NCBI GenBank assembly: GCA_008477525.1
Contig: SPDT01000010.1
Span: forward strand, 2,046,001-2,110,000
Source: Hypomyces perniciosus
Lineage: Eukaryota; Ascomycota; Sordariomycetes; Hypocreales; Hypocreaceae
Length of the DNA: 64,000 bases
Direction of reading: 5' to 3'
The translations under genes were made by a program, and so were the position numbers. Shown one piece after another: positions 10,082 through 19,830 of the stretch. The stretch's first letter is position 1. Each line of letters opens with the position of its first letter. The notes under the pieces were generated by a model, which saw nothing but the letters and a program-made list of their open reading frames with translations, had not been told where the DNA came from and did no database searches.

Positions 10082-11200
10082 TTGAACACCCCAAACGCCA
10101 AGGTGGATTCCAGCCAGCCCATCGTGGCAGCCTCCGGTGCCTTGCAAGATATCGCCTCCTATCTCAACGGCACCATCATCAATCTTTCTGCTGCCTTCCA
10201 GGGGTCAAGCGAATACATCTCGGGGACTCTGGGCATCCCGCCCACCGTTGTGTACAGCGGACTCGCCGCCCTCGTCGCTCTCCCCATTACCATGTCGCGA
10301 TTCGGTTGGTCGCTCAGCCGCGAGCAGAGCTATGGCGCCATGCCGGGTGGCGTACCGAACGTCACCGAGGAAGACTTCAGTTACATTACGTCTCAGGATT
10401 TAGATGACCCCGGCTTGGGCTACTCGGACAATCGCTACTATCCTCCTCCATCACGCCCCAGAGAGACGTCGGATCTTGAAGATGATGTTCTCCTCATCAA
10501 GAACAAGGGCGTGACATATCCGGCGCACTTCCCCGCCTACTCCATTGGAGATGGGAAGCTATATGTCCAGGATGTGCGAGACCGCATTGGCATCATGATG
10601 GACATGTCGAGCCGAGCTGCACGCCGCATCAAGCTCCTCTACAAGGGCAAACAGCTGAAGGAGTCATCGATGCCTGTTCGAGAGTATGGGGTAAAGAACA
10701 AGAGCGAACTGATGGCTGTCATTCCAGATAGGGATGAAGATAGCGGTTTGTCTGGTGAGGAAATGGTAGTTGTGGGAGAATCCTCGCGAAGGGACACCAA
10801 GGAGCGACCTCGCAGAAAGAAGCGAACCAAGAAGAGGACGGACAAAAACGAGGGCGATTCTCCGACCAGCCCCCGCGACAGCAACTCAAACTTTGATATC
10901 CATAATTCACCTCCACTTGCGGCTGCCAGCGGGCCGTTGAAGAAGCTGGATGAAATATCCAGCGAGTTCTCGACCAAGTGGCTCCCGCTGTGTCGAGAGT
11001 ACACGGAGTCGCCACCGAGGGACCCCAAGAAGCGCGATGAGGAGCACAGAAGGTTGTCCGAGTCGATTATGCAACAGATCATTTTGAAACTGGACGGAGT
11101 AGAGACCGAAGGCATTACTGAAGTCAGGATGCGGCGGAAAGAACTAGTCAGACATGTTCAAGAGGTGCTCAAGGAACTGGATGTGGCCAAGGCTTCATAA
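10082..11200 (+). CDS. Membrane-anchored UBL-BAG domain co-chaperone, apparent TTG start
   Basis: The frame from 10082 encodes 372 residues. Residues about 45-70 carry a hydrophobic anchor (VVYSGLAALVALPITM). Residues about 140-220 form a ubiquitin-like domain (KLYVQDVRDRIGI, then IKLLYKGKQL), followed by a basic stretch RRKKRTKKR. The C-terminus is a helical BAG domain (LDEISSEFS to VLKELDVAK) that should bind the Hsp70 ATPase domain and promote nucleotide release, as in yeast Snl1 and fission-yeast Bag proteins, the former tethered to ER and nuclear envelope. Oddity: no ATG precedes the anchor. The frame is open back to a TAA at 10055; the best start is TTG 10082 in GCCACCTTGA, and the first ATG in any frame is in-frame at 10292, right after the anchor. 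ATG 10292 would give a soluble 302-residue form. Confidence 0.75.
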   Translation: MNTPNAKVDSSQPIVAASGALQDIASYLNGTIINLSAAFQGSSEYISGTLGIPPTVVYSGLAALVALPITMSRFGWSLSREQSYGAMPGGVPNVTEEDFSYITSQDLDDPGLGYSDNRYYPPPSRPRETSDLEDDVLLIKNKGVTYPAHFPAYSIGDGKLYVQDVRDRIGIMMDMSSRAARRIKLLYKGKQLKESSMPVREYGVKNKSELMAVIPDRDEDSGLSGEEMVVVGESSRRDTKERPRRKKRTKKRTDKNEGDSPTSPRDSNSNFDIHNSPPLAAASGPLKKLDEISSEFSTKWLPLCREYTESPPRDPKKRDEEHRRLSESIMQQIILKLDGVETEGITEVRMRRKELVRHVQEVLKELDVAKAS

Positions 11201-12068
11201 CTGTTTCTTTTCTTCAATTGTCTTTATTTTTGTACACGTATTTATTGCCTCTCCACACCAAAAACCTCATGGGTAGGATTTCAGGGGCATTGGGATTCAG
11301 GTCAACCGAGGCAGGTTGATTGCGTTTAATGCGGCTCGATCCACATCAGCGATGTTTCATCATAGAGCGTTCGCATTGCATACTGCATGGACGGGACCTA
11401 GATCAGAAGATATACTACTACCGCTGCTATTATAGCATCGCATTGCTGGGTGACGCTGATGATGAGATGGGATAGACGGTGATTTGAGGGATGACGAGTC
11501 AAAGCCATTACAGGTTCATTCCTTGGGGGTTCCATGGATTGTCTTTTTTACTAGTATTTGTCATAAACAGAGACAGGATTAATACGAGCACAGCTTCTCA
11601 TCTAATACTAATGAATCCGATCATCTGTCCCTGTTTGCCACGTGCCACTGGTCATCAACCTCAGAGTTGAGACAGAGGCATAATATCACGTGCACCACTC
11701 CATTTAGTGGGGGTCAGAGCGTCACTCACCGACAAGCGAGCCCGGAAAATCGTCGGCCGAAGCGCTAGGTCTTGCAGCCCTAAGCACCATCAGCCTGTGA
11801 GCCCTCTCGCCTGCCCCAGAACCCACCCTTGCCTGAAGCGGCTAGTGCTCCTTGTCCCAAAGGCACAACCAGCCTCAAGCGGAACTGCGATTTTCTCGCC
11901 GTCAATCACTATCGCGACCACTTCAACAACTCTCGACCAGGGACGACTAACCCACAGCAGCACAGCAGCAGATTCTCGCCGGTCCGGTCGGAGGATTTGC
12001 GTGTCTTCCGTCGTCTGTCTTCTTTTCCTTTTCTTTCTTTCTTCCCCCCCGAAAGAAGTGACAGTACG
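11201..12068. other. Intergenic region and pyrimidine-rich leader of RPL16
   Basis: No gene seen. The left part holds the 3' flank of the UBL-BAG gene. The right part, about 12010-12050, is a long pyrimidine tract of TTTTC/TTTCT units followed by a C-run, typical of leaders of fungal ribosomal protein genes, directly upstream of ATG 12069. Confidence 0.5.
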
Positions 12069-13177
12069 ATGTCGTCGTTCGAGTCGGTTGTGAGTATTCA
12101 CCACCATTAGCACACCATTACCAGGAGCCGGATTTCGTGCGGTGCGAGGGGGGCTCGAGGCCAGACGGGGCCGCGCAGGCAGGATTCTTGGGCATTGGAT
12201 TGATTCTGGGCATGAATGCTTTGCGCTGGCGACAAAACCTCGAGCCCTCGGCATGGTCGAAGTCGGTGACGGCGGGATTGAGAGAGGAGGGACACCCGAG
12301 AAATGAGAATGCTAACCGTGGCGTTCCTCTCTAGGTTGTCATTGACGGCAAGGGCCATCTCCTTGGCCGTCTTGCCAGCATTGTCGCCAAGCAGCTCCTC
12401 AACGGTCAGAAGATCGTTGTCGTCCGTTGCGAGGCGCTCAACATCTCTGGCGAGTTCTTCCGCGCCAAGCGTACGTCATATCCCCCACGTCGACTCGACT
12501 GGACTCGACTCTTTGCGATGCGGTTGAGCCCCAGCACCGGGACACAGCAATTGCCAAGGGTCATCCATCCTACCGAAAGAAACGAGAGCTGATCGTCCAC
12601 ACAGTCAAGTACCATGCCTACCTGCGCAAGATGACCCGATTCAACCCCACCCGCGGTGGTGAGTTCCCCGATGCTGGCACCTCTCTCTTCGTTCGCCCCT
12701 GGGTTTTAACCGTTGCCTAGGTCCCTTCCACTTCCGCGCTCCTTCCCGAATCTTCTACAAGGCCGTCCGTGGCATGATTCCTCACAAGACCGCCCGCGGT
12801 GCCGCTGCTCTGGAGCGCCTCAAGGTTTTCGAGGGTGTTCCCCCTCCCTATGACAAGAAGAAGAAGGTGGTCGTTCCTCAGGCTCTCCGTGTCCTGAGAC
12901 TGCAGCCCGGTCGCAAGTACTGCACGGTTGGCCGACTGAGCCACGAGGTCGGCTGGAAGTACCAGGACGTTGTTGCCCGGTATGTTTGGAACCCCCCGGG
13001 ATGGCGAATGGGCGTCAGATGTACTAACCAGCAACTAGGTTGGAGGAGAGGCGGAAGGCCAAGGGCGCTGCCTACTACGAGCGCAAGAAGGTTGCTGCAC
13101 GACAACTGTCCGACGCGAAGAAGAACGCTTCCATCAAGGAGGAGACGGCGAAGGCCCTTGCGGCTTATGGCTACTAA
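12069..13177 (+). CDS. RPL16: 60S ribosomal protein L16 (uL13), five exons
   Basis: Exons 12069-12089, 12335-12470, 12605-12658, 12721-12979 and 13039-13177 join in frame to 202 residues. All donors are consensus-like (GTGAGT, GTACGT, GTGAGT, GTATGT) and all acceptors are YAG. The protein is unmistakable uL13: [37 protein letters not shown], the loop [25 protein letters not shown] and [15 protein letters not shown]. It is a structural component of the large cytosolic ribosomal subunit. Four introns in a short gene and an exon 1 of only 21 nt, after a pyrimidine-rich leader, are usual for ribosomal protein genes of filamentous fungi. A long first intron (245 nt) may hold regulatory sequence. 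Confidence 0.96.
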
Positions 13178-14414
13178 GTGGCCATTCCTGGGCCCTAACA
13201 CGGCCCTGGTACTTCGCATTGTCTTTTTCTCGTGCGTTTCATTAGATTGGCGCGGCGGTTCACAAGGGAATTACACTTGATTTGCTGAGTGATGGCAAGG
13301 GCGGGCGGCTTTGGGGGCGGATGGATATTCTCAAATGTTCTACATGAAATCTCGTCGTCGGAACCCATCCCACACAAAAAATAAAAGCACAGGAAACCCC
13401 AACGGTCAACACGAAAACTCCCCTCGTGAGGATAGCAGGAGATTGTCTGGTGCGAAAACATTTGGCGGTGTGTGTGTTGTGCGTTTGGTGATGGCAAGGA
13501 TTTGGAATGCGGGAAATTTGGGTCATGTTTCGTCTCAGTCCACCATGGCTTCGTTTTCTGCTCAAGGACGCCAGGCCGGCTTATTAGATAAGTGAGTCGG
13601 CGGCAGTATGATGGGGGAAACGTGGAAGAGGGGATGGGGGGAGGTGATGATCTTGAAACTCTTCCGTTTGGGAGGAGAGGGTGTGTCTAGCATTTGCACA
13701 ATACTAGGAGCAGGAACGAAATGATAAATGCTTTGAACAATGATGAGGCCCTTTGAGTATGGTGATGTAATAAATGTGACTGTTGTTGAGCCGTTTTGCA
13801 TGTGAATTTGTGGTGTTTTCTTGGACGTTGAATTATTATTCATGGTGGAGCTCAGTCCCATAAGTACGAGGTACTAAACTTAGGTTAACTTTTGATACTT
13901 TTCATAATTCGGATTCGGCAACTCAATTGACGAAACACAAATATTCATATCTGTTTTATAATTTGTGTGGAGCGTAAATATTATCAACCCAACCAAAGGA
14001 ATCTATCTCATCACCATTGCACATTTACAAGCTCATCGTTGTGGCGATTTCTCCAATCCCACATGTAAATGAATTGCACTGCAGGGTAACCACTCACGCA
14101 CTCCAGTGCTTAAAGCATTGTGCTTTAGTGACATAACCAAGCCAAAGTGTACCCCACAGTCATGTGCTGATAAGATAAGAAATTGCATCCTTGAAGCGCA
14201 ATGAGAGGTGTCCTTCTGGAACTTATCAACTTGCACCCCTCGCCAGCTCAACTCAACGCAACGCAACAGAACAGAACTCAGTTCCTTCAACAAACCACGT
14301 CGTACAGCCTACAAACTGCCAATTGCTTGCTGGCTGGCAAAGACTCGCCAGATCTACACCCCAAGTCAAACTCATACATACCCGATCCTCCCCCCCCGGA
14401 GGTCCATCGCAACC
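13178..14414. other. Intergenic region between RPL16 and the Sec72 homologue
   Basis: No gene supported. Several short minus-strand open frames are low-complexity. The segment 13860-14000 is A+T-rich. A CA-rich stretch (about 14230-14400), with repeats of the AACGCAAC type, forms the probable leader of the Sec72 gene. Confidence 0.5.
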
Positions 14415-15047
14415 ATGTCAGACCTCGACCACTTCGACATGCAACCCATACACATGGACCCCCAATCCAAAGCCATCCAGGCCCTCAAACCATCCTCCTC
14501 CTCCCGCGCCCTCGCCGCCGAACTCGAGCACCTCAACGCCCTGCACCGCTCCCTCCTCAACCTCGAAGCACCACCCGGCGCCATCGCCCTCGTGCCCCCG
14601 CCCCCCATCCCCGTCAACCCCAAGCGCACCGCCAACGTCTCCAAGCTGCGCGACAACGGCAACGCCGAGTACCGCAAGCAGCGCTACGTCGAGGCCGTGC
14701 GCCTGTACACCCTGGGCATCCAGATGGCCCTGCAGCGACCCCTGTGGGAGCCCGCTGCGCTGGTGCGCGAGGAAGTCTCCGCGCTGCTGGCGAACCGCGC
14801 GCAGGCGCATATGGCGATGCAGAACTGGCCCGAGGGCGCGGTCGATGCGGAGGCGAGCGTGGAGGCGCGGAGAGTGGGCAACGCGAAGGGGTGGTGGAGG
14901 CGAGGCCGGTGTTTGATGGAGATGGGCAGGCTGGACGAGGCGAGGGAGTGGGTGAAGAGAGGGTTGGAGATGGAGGGCGAGGAGGGGGAGTTGGTGACGC
15001 TGTTGAAGGAGATTGAGGCTAGCATTGAAAGGAAGAAGGCTTTGTGA
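14415..15047 (+). CDS. Sec72-like subunit of the post-translational translocon (TPR protein)
   Basis: Single exon, 210 residues. The start ATG 14415 (ACCATGTCA) is chosen because the upstream frame is low-complexity leader. Residues about 75-200 are TPR helices: LRDNGNAEYRKQRYVEAVRLY, LLANRAQAHMAMQNWPEGA, then KGWWRRGRCLMEMGRLDEA, preceded by a proline-rich linker (PPPPIPVNP). Order and motifs agree with fungal Sec72, the cytosolic TPR component of the Sec63 complex that helps deliver chaperone-bound secretory precursors to Sec61. No transmembrane segment is seen, as expected because Sec72 binds through Sec71. Codon use is strongly GC-ending, as for a well expressed gene. Confidence 0.82.
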   Translation: MSDLDHFDMQPIHMDPQSKAIQALKPSSSSRALAAELEHLNALHRSLLNLEAPPGAIALVPPPPIPVNPKRTANVSKLRDNGNAEYRKQRYVEAVRLYTLGIQMALQRPLWEPAALVREEVSALLANRAQAHMAMQNWPEGAVDAEASVEARRVGNAKGWWRRGRCLMEMGRLDEAREWVKRGLEMEGEEGELVTLLKEIEASIERKKAL

Positions 15048-15762
15048 TGTGGAGTAGAGTTTGGACTCTTCTCTTGGGAATTAAGGGGGGAGGGCGTTTT
15101 TTTTGGAAGTCTTTTGCATTTGATGGTCTTAATGATATCTCGGGTTTCCCAACACCACCAACCAACTCTGTATTCTCTGCTGTATGAAGCACACTTCCGC
15201 CGTTTTCTCTCACTGAGAAAATCTCACGTTTAGAACACGTTCCGTTACACAGGAGCATAAGCTGTCTTATAAAAAAAGCAAAACCAACATTAAGCCATCT
15301 CATTTCCGTTCCTGCACTAACATCGGTACGGCGCGCGCAAATCCGATAGCCGCAAGGGCAGTAATTTTAATCGTAGTGGCTGGCCGTGTCTTGCTTTTGA
15401 TCGCCAAGTTTAAGACAAGTGCGCTTCCATTTGGCCGAAATAGTGAAAAAAAAAACCACAAACATCCCAAGTACTCTGTACGGAGTGAGACACTTGGTCA
15501 GGAAGCACTGTACTCTATGGTAGTGCCCAAGAAAGATGGAACAACATGTTTGCGGATCGGCATACTATACAAGTGTGGGAACCATTCATATATCCAACAC
15601 ACGAGTGTGTGCTGGGTTGAGCCGCCCATCAGATGCTAATAGTAAACCAATTCAAAGTCATGAAAGTAAAAACAAGAAGACCCCAAAAAAAGGTAGACCC
15701 TTCTTGGTCCTTGTCATGCCTGGACTCAAGACGATCATGTACGCCATGAAATGATGTGATTT
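15048..15762. other. Intergenic region with TACGGAGT palindrome
   Basis: No gene seen. The palindromic motif GTACTCTGTACGGAGT lies at 15471-15486, one of several dispersed copies of a TACGGAGTA-type sequence in intergenic DNA of this window. A-runs occur near 15446-15455 and 15685-15691. Confidence 0.5.
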
Positions 15763-16023
15763 CTAGGCAGTGTTTCCTCCCATAACCTTCGTGCCAAGCC
15801 CTTTCTCCTCCATTCCCTTTCCATAAAACAAAGAAACACCAAATAACACGGTGACAAGAGCAAGTAAAAATCGGAATGATTCCTGTGTCATGAATTCGGG
15901 GGCATTGGCGAATTCGTCGTGTACTGAATAAAAAAAAAATCTCGGGGTATTAGTAAAATATGGCGTATGTGGGTCGTACGTAGTTCTTCTCTGCGGTGTC
16001 GTGGACGGCTGTTGATTGTCCAT
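15763..16023 (-). CDS. Small single-pass membrane protein, unknown function
   Basis: An uninterrupted 86-codon frame from ATG 16023 contains one strong hydrophobic helix (FRFLLALVTVLFGVSLFY) followed by a short charged tail (GKGMEEKGLGTKVMGG). The topology suggests a small mitochondrial or ER membrane protein, but I do not recognise a family. An alternative model is also sound: ATG 16057, donor GTACGA at 15980, acceptor CAG ending at 15881; it keeps the same C-terminus with a different N-terminus (MSATETGILVCHG...). A T-run plus TTCAG inside the single-exon frame also resembles an acceptor but leaves no frame-keeping donor. The C-terminal half is therefore well supported and the N-terminus is not. 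Confidence 0.5.
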   Translation of the reverse strand: MDNQQPSTTPQRRTTYDPHTPYFTNTPRFFFYSVHDEFANAPEFMTQESFRFLLALVTVLFGVSLFYGKGMEEKGLGTKVMGGNTA

Positions 16024-16324
16024 GGCAGACGAGAATGCCGGTTTCTGTGGCGCTCATGACTCGCTGAGAAATAAAGGAAGCTGACATTGGGCGCAGAGAC
16101 CCAAGATGCTGCAAGAGGCTGAATTACGGGAGACGTTGGACAACACAGTCCACCAACCAAATCGTGTTCCTTGCGCTGGATGAGTGCCAGCGGAGACATT
16201 AGAGCGGCCGTGGCGTTCATAGGCGGTGCGGTAGAGCGATGCAACAGAGACCTCCACAGCTGCCAGACACGACTCTGTGGCTATCCAGTTCCGAGTCCAC
16301 AGCAGGACGAGTGCAGGTCTTGTT

Positions 16325-16963
16325 CTACTCGGCCTTCTCAGAGAGCATCTTCTCGGCGATAGAAGGGTTTCTTCGAGTTCGCATGATGGCGTCCTGGCTG
16401 CTCATGCGCCTCTCGAGGGCCTTCTCGGAGAGCATAATCTCGGCAATAGAAGCCTTTCGAGGTCGCATAATGGCGTCCTGGCTGCTCATGCGCCTATCCA
16501 GGGCCCGCTCAAGCTTTGCGCCGAGAGCGAGTTTGTGCAGGTTGTCGGTCTTCTCCTCGTCAAGATGCACACGCTGGGAGGTGAGGGCCTTGTTTTCCAT
16601 GCGATCCAGTCCGCTGGCAATTTCGCGAATCTCGGCGTGAGCAGAGTCGACTGAGGGCGTCAAGGACGGAGCCATGCTGTATGTGCTGAAGCGAATTGAG
16701 GTGCGAGGCTGCAGGTGAGGCATCTTGTCAGCCCTGGGTTTAGAAGTATGCGATGTTTGCTAGGATTGCGTGTAGGAAGCGGGCGAGAAGGACAGTCACT
16801 GCGGCCTTTTGAGCTCAAAGAGGGAAATGGACGAATGCGCCAAGAAAAACGAAATGAAGGTGCTCGTAGAGAAGAGTAGTGAAACAGCAAGCCGTTTAGA
16901 GAGAAACATGCGACATACCGACGGAGCCATAATTGGGCGAGACGAGTCCAAGGAGGTGGGCAT
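16325..16963 (-). CDS. Small protein with a duplicated 28-residue repeat, unknown function
   Basis: Exons 16963-16919 and 16708-16325 with a 210-nt intron (GTATGT...CTGCAG) give 142 residues. A heptad-like helical region (HAEIREIASGLDRMENKAL...) is followed by two tandem copies of about 28 residues with the shared core RRMSSQDAIMR and a trailing SIAE.MLSEKA, at roughly residues 86-113 and 114-142. The two copies are also alike at DNA level (about 16333-16419 and 16420-16503), so this is a recent internal duplication. SSQDAI and R-R-x-S contexts could be phosphorylation sites. An alternative acceptor at AAG before ATG 16722 would add a few residues. I do not recognise the family; no localisation signal is evident. 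Confidence 0.6.
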
Positions 16964-19127
16964 GATGCTGGTGGTCAATGGAGTGAGACTGAGGCAGGGG
17001 TTTGTCCTTTGGAGGGAGGTGATAAGTGCGACTCGACGATCGAGCAGCGGCAATTACTGGCGAGCGGGGTTTCGAAAGGGGGAACGGAGTATGAAGTAGC
17101 AGTAGGATTAGTCGATACGACGCTGTCCTCGTAGGTCGTGGGTCGTCTTCGTCGCAAGTTGAGTGTCAGACCGAAGGGGTGGTTGGGGACAGCGCTTGGA
17201 TAAACAGAGGCAGACGAGCGCAGCCTTGACGGTTTAGACGGTATTATAGAGCGGTGCGTAGCGGCTAGGCGAACGGGAGCAGCAGCACGGTGAGCGAGTC
17301 CGGGGCTTTGGCGGGCGGCCAGAGGATGCGATATGGGACGCGTGAAGGGGAGAGAGAAGAGCAGACAGGAGAGTGAGAGAGACGATGGAGAGATTGGAGG
17401 AGAAAGGTGGTGGTGGAGCCGGAGGTGAGGAGGGTACAGGGAGTACCTGCAGCGAAGTACCTGTCTACTAGAAATAAGCTGGCGAGGTCGGACAATTACT
17501 GGCAGGCAACACCCGCTGCAGGGAAGTGTTTTAGTGATGTTAGTGCACTAAAGCCAGAGCGCCACAGGGAGGATCGCCCGGAACGAAAAAGAAATGGGGC
17601 CCTGAGGAGCCCTGGAGCCACTTGTATAAGTGATCAGGGGCGGTATTATTACTACAGCATCGTATTATTATTCCTGGCACTGTTAGGAGTGTACAAAAAG
17701 TATTATATTAGTTGAGAGAGAGGTAGGGATCAGAACGACAAACATTTTTCACAGGACAAGAAAACAAACAAGCAAACAAACAAACCATCCATGGATGGAT
17801 ATTAATACCTGAGCACCCTCTCATCTCAAAGCCTCCAGGGCGGGCTCTCCATCAGAACCCACCTGTCTGTCGGGTACCTGCTTCAAAGGTCTCACTTCTG
17901 ACTACTAGTACTACCTAGACCTAGTAATAGTAACAGTGATGATTAAGTGGATAAATGACATGTCTGCCTTTTTATCGATACGAAGTCTCCATCTCAATTC
18001 ATTACGCATTGCTGAGATTCAGACGAAGCTCTATCTATGTATTAGTTTTCGATGACTGCCCAGCTAAACGCCTCAGTTAGCGGGTACCTGGTGGCCATGT
18101 CCCTTAAGCGAACCGTTACTCTTGCGGGCATAGTGGCTGACATAGGCGGTTTTAGAGCCTTCGGGCCCGCGGGGAAAAAAGCCATGGGCCAGTTGCATGG
18201 AAATCCCATCTCTCCACTATCTCACCATCTCACCATCTCACTCCCTTCAGATCCATCCAGCCATCCATCTACGAGTACGAAGCATCTCCCTGGCTGTCTC
18301 TCTATCTGCCATTGATGTCTCGCTGGCAAACACGCCTAGACCTAGACTTGCCTCTAGTCCGACCGGCAGTACAGAGGAGTCAGCAAACTAATTGGTGCGA
18401 GAGATGAACCAAACCGATTCTCCCAAAATGTCCACCAAAGCGCACAATGAATGCTCCCCGGCTTCAATATCTCTCGTATCTTCACCGCAACAGTACGTGT
18501 ACTTCGTACAGCAGAGCGCCCGGAGCCACGGCTCCTTTCGTCTCGTCAGGCCCTGAGCCTTCAGCTGAGGCGTTCTGTCTGCGCCAATCACCAAGCATCG
18601 ACGACACACCTCTCCGAGGGACATTTCCGACTCTGAGCATTCCAGCGTGAGCCTATCCCTGTCGTGAGAGCGCCATGGCACGTGGCTCTCCAGGGGCTTG
18701 CAGCTCTCAGCCCGTCGTTGCCCTCGTGGCTATTTGCGGCTTCTTCCATTCCATGGCCACCATCTGACGCCGTCGCATCATTCGATGATAGCTCGCTCTT
18801 TCGCAAGCCATTGAAGCCAGTGGCGCCCCTAGTCGTTCAGCCAATCAGTGACCCATGAACTTCGAATCGTTAGGAATCTGTTGACTCGTGAGATGCTATT
18901 CGGCGCATGAGATGCTATTCATTTGGGTCGCATGCAACGATAATTTAAAAACACACATTATATTACCGAGTATGAAGTATGAAGTACAGCATATTTGATT
19001 TGACAGAGGACTTGGTGGATAACCTGTCAAGGCAAAAACGCGAAGACGACGCCTATCCGCTCGATTCTGTGACAGTCTGGCCAACATTTGCATATACCAG
19101 TAATGCCCATTGAATCTTGATCGTCTT
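16964..19127. other. Long non-coding interval
   Basis: More than 2 kb without a supportable gene. Contents: the probable promoter of the repeat-containing gene (16964-17300), A+T-rich stretches near 17650-17720, AAAC/CAAA-type short repeats at 17760-17785, TC-rich sequence with repeated CATCT units at 18205-18240, and the ACGTGTACTTCGTAC inverted motif near 18494. Nothing resembles a transposon end. Confidence 0.45.
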
Positions 19128-19830
19128 TCATTCTTTAGTTTTCGACTTGCGGCTGTTCTTGGGTTGCTTGGCCTTCTTAGATCGATAGTCCAGCTCGATT
19201 TTATACGCGGCACTGCCGGACAATGAAGATGCTGTCCCCGTCGAGGACTTCTCCTGACTTTTGTCCAGAGACAGTCGTGCAAAGGGGGATTCGCATCGAT
19301 GAGACGATCGAGAGGACGACTTGCTCGTGGATTTCTTTGACGAAGACCCTCCCTTGCGAGCCTCATGCAATATCCTATTAGGAGAAGAGCTGCGACTCTG
19401 GTCTGCAATGCTGCTGGGTTAGCACATAGCTCTGTTCTATCATGACGGTTGTCGACGCAAGGGAATAAGGCCATGTGCTTGACCTACCGACTTTGATGCA
19501 GTCCTCGCAACAGCCATGGTCACATGTCCGTTGACCCTCTTCCAGCGCCAATAAGACCGAGTCCTCCTCGATGCTCGTTATTGGCGTTGAGCACCAACCT
19601 TGGGTATTGGGCCCCTGCTGGCATTTACAGCACATCCAACTGCCGCCTTTGTCTGAGAACTGGCAATTCCTCAGAGGGCACGGCAAATTGCTTCCCTGGT
19701 ATCTCGAAAATTGCACCTTGCCACATGGCGATTCATAGCCAGTGTTGAGATCAATGGAGGCTGAAGGGCAATAGTACCAGATGAGGGATGTGTGCTCGCA
19801 AGAGTGGAATCGAGGGTGGCCGTGGCACAT
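19128..19830 (-). CDS. Cysteine-rich GxWxCCxC protein, paralogue A with basic tail
   Basis: Start ATG 19830 is chosen because paralogues B and C also begin with Met-Cys. Exons 19830-19488 and 19402-19128, intron of 85 nt (GTAGGT...CAG), give 205 residues. Residues 1-120 carry the shared pattern: MCHG...HSCEHTS...YYC, PCGK, CPLRNCQFSDKGGSWMCCKC, and a closing CDHGCCEDC. The spacing of Cys and His suggests a small zinc-binding or disulfide-rich module; without a signal peptide, zinc binding seems the better guess. Unlike B and C, this copy has a second exon adding about 90 residues of Ser/Lys-rich tail (SSSKKSTSKSSSRSSH, then RSKKAKQPKNSRKSK), a candidate nuclear localisation signal. No known family is recognised. 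Confidence 0.65.
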
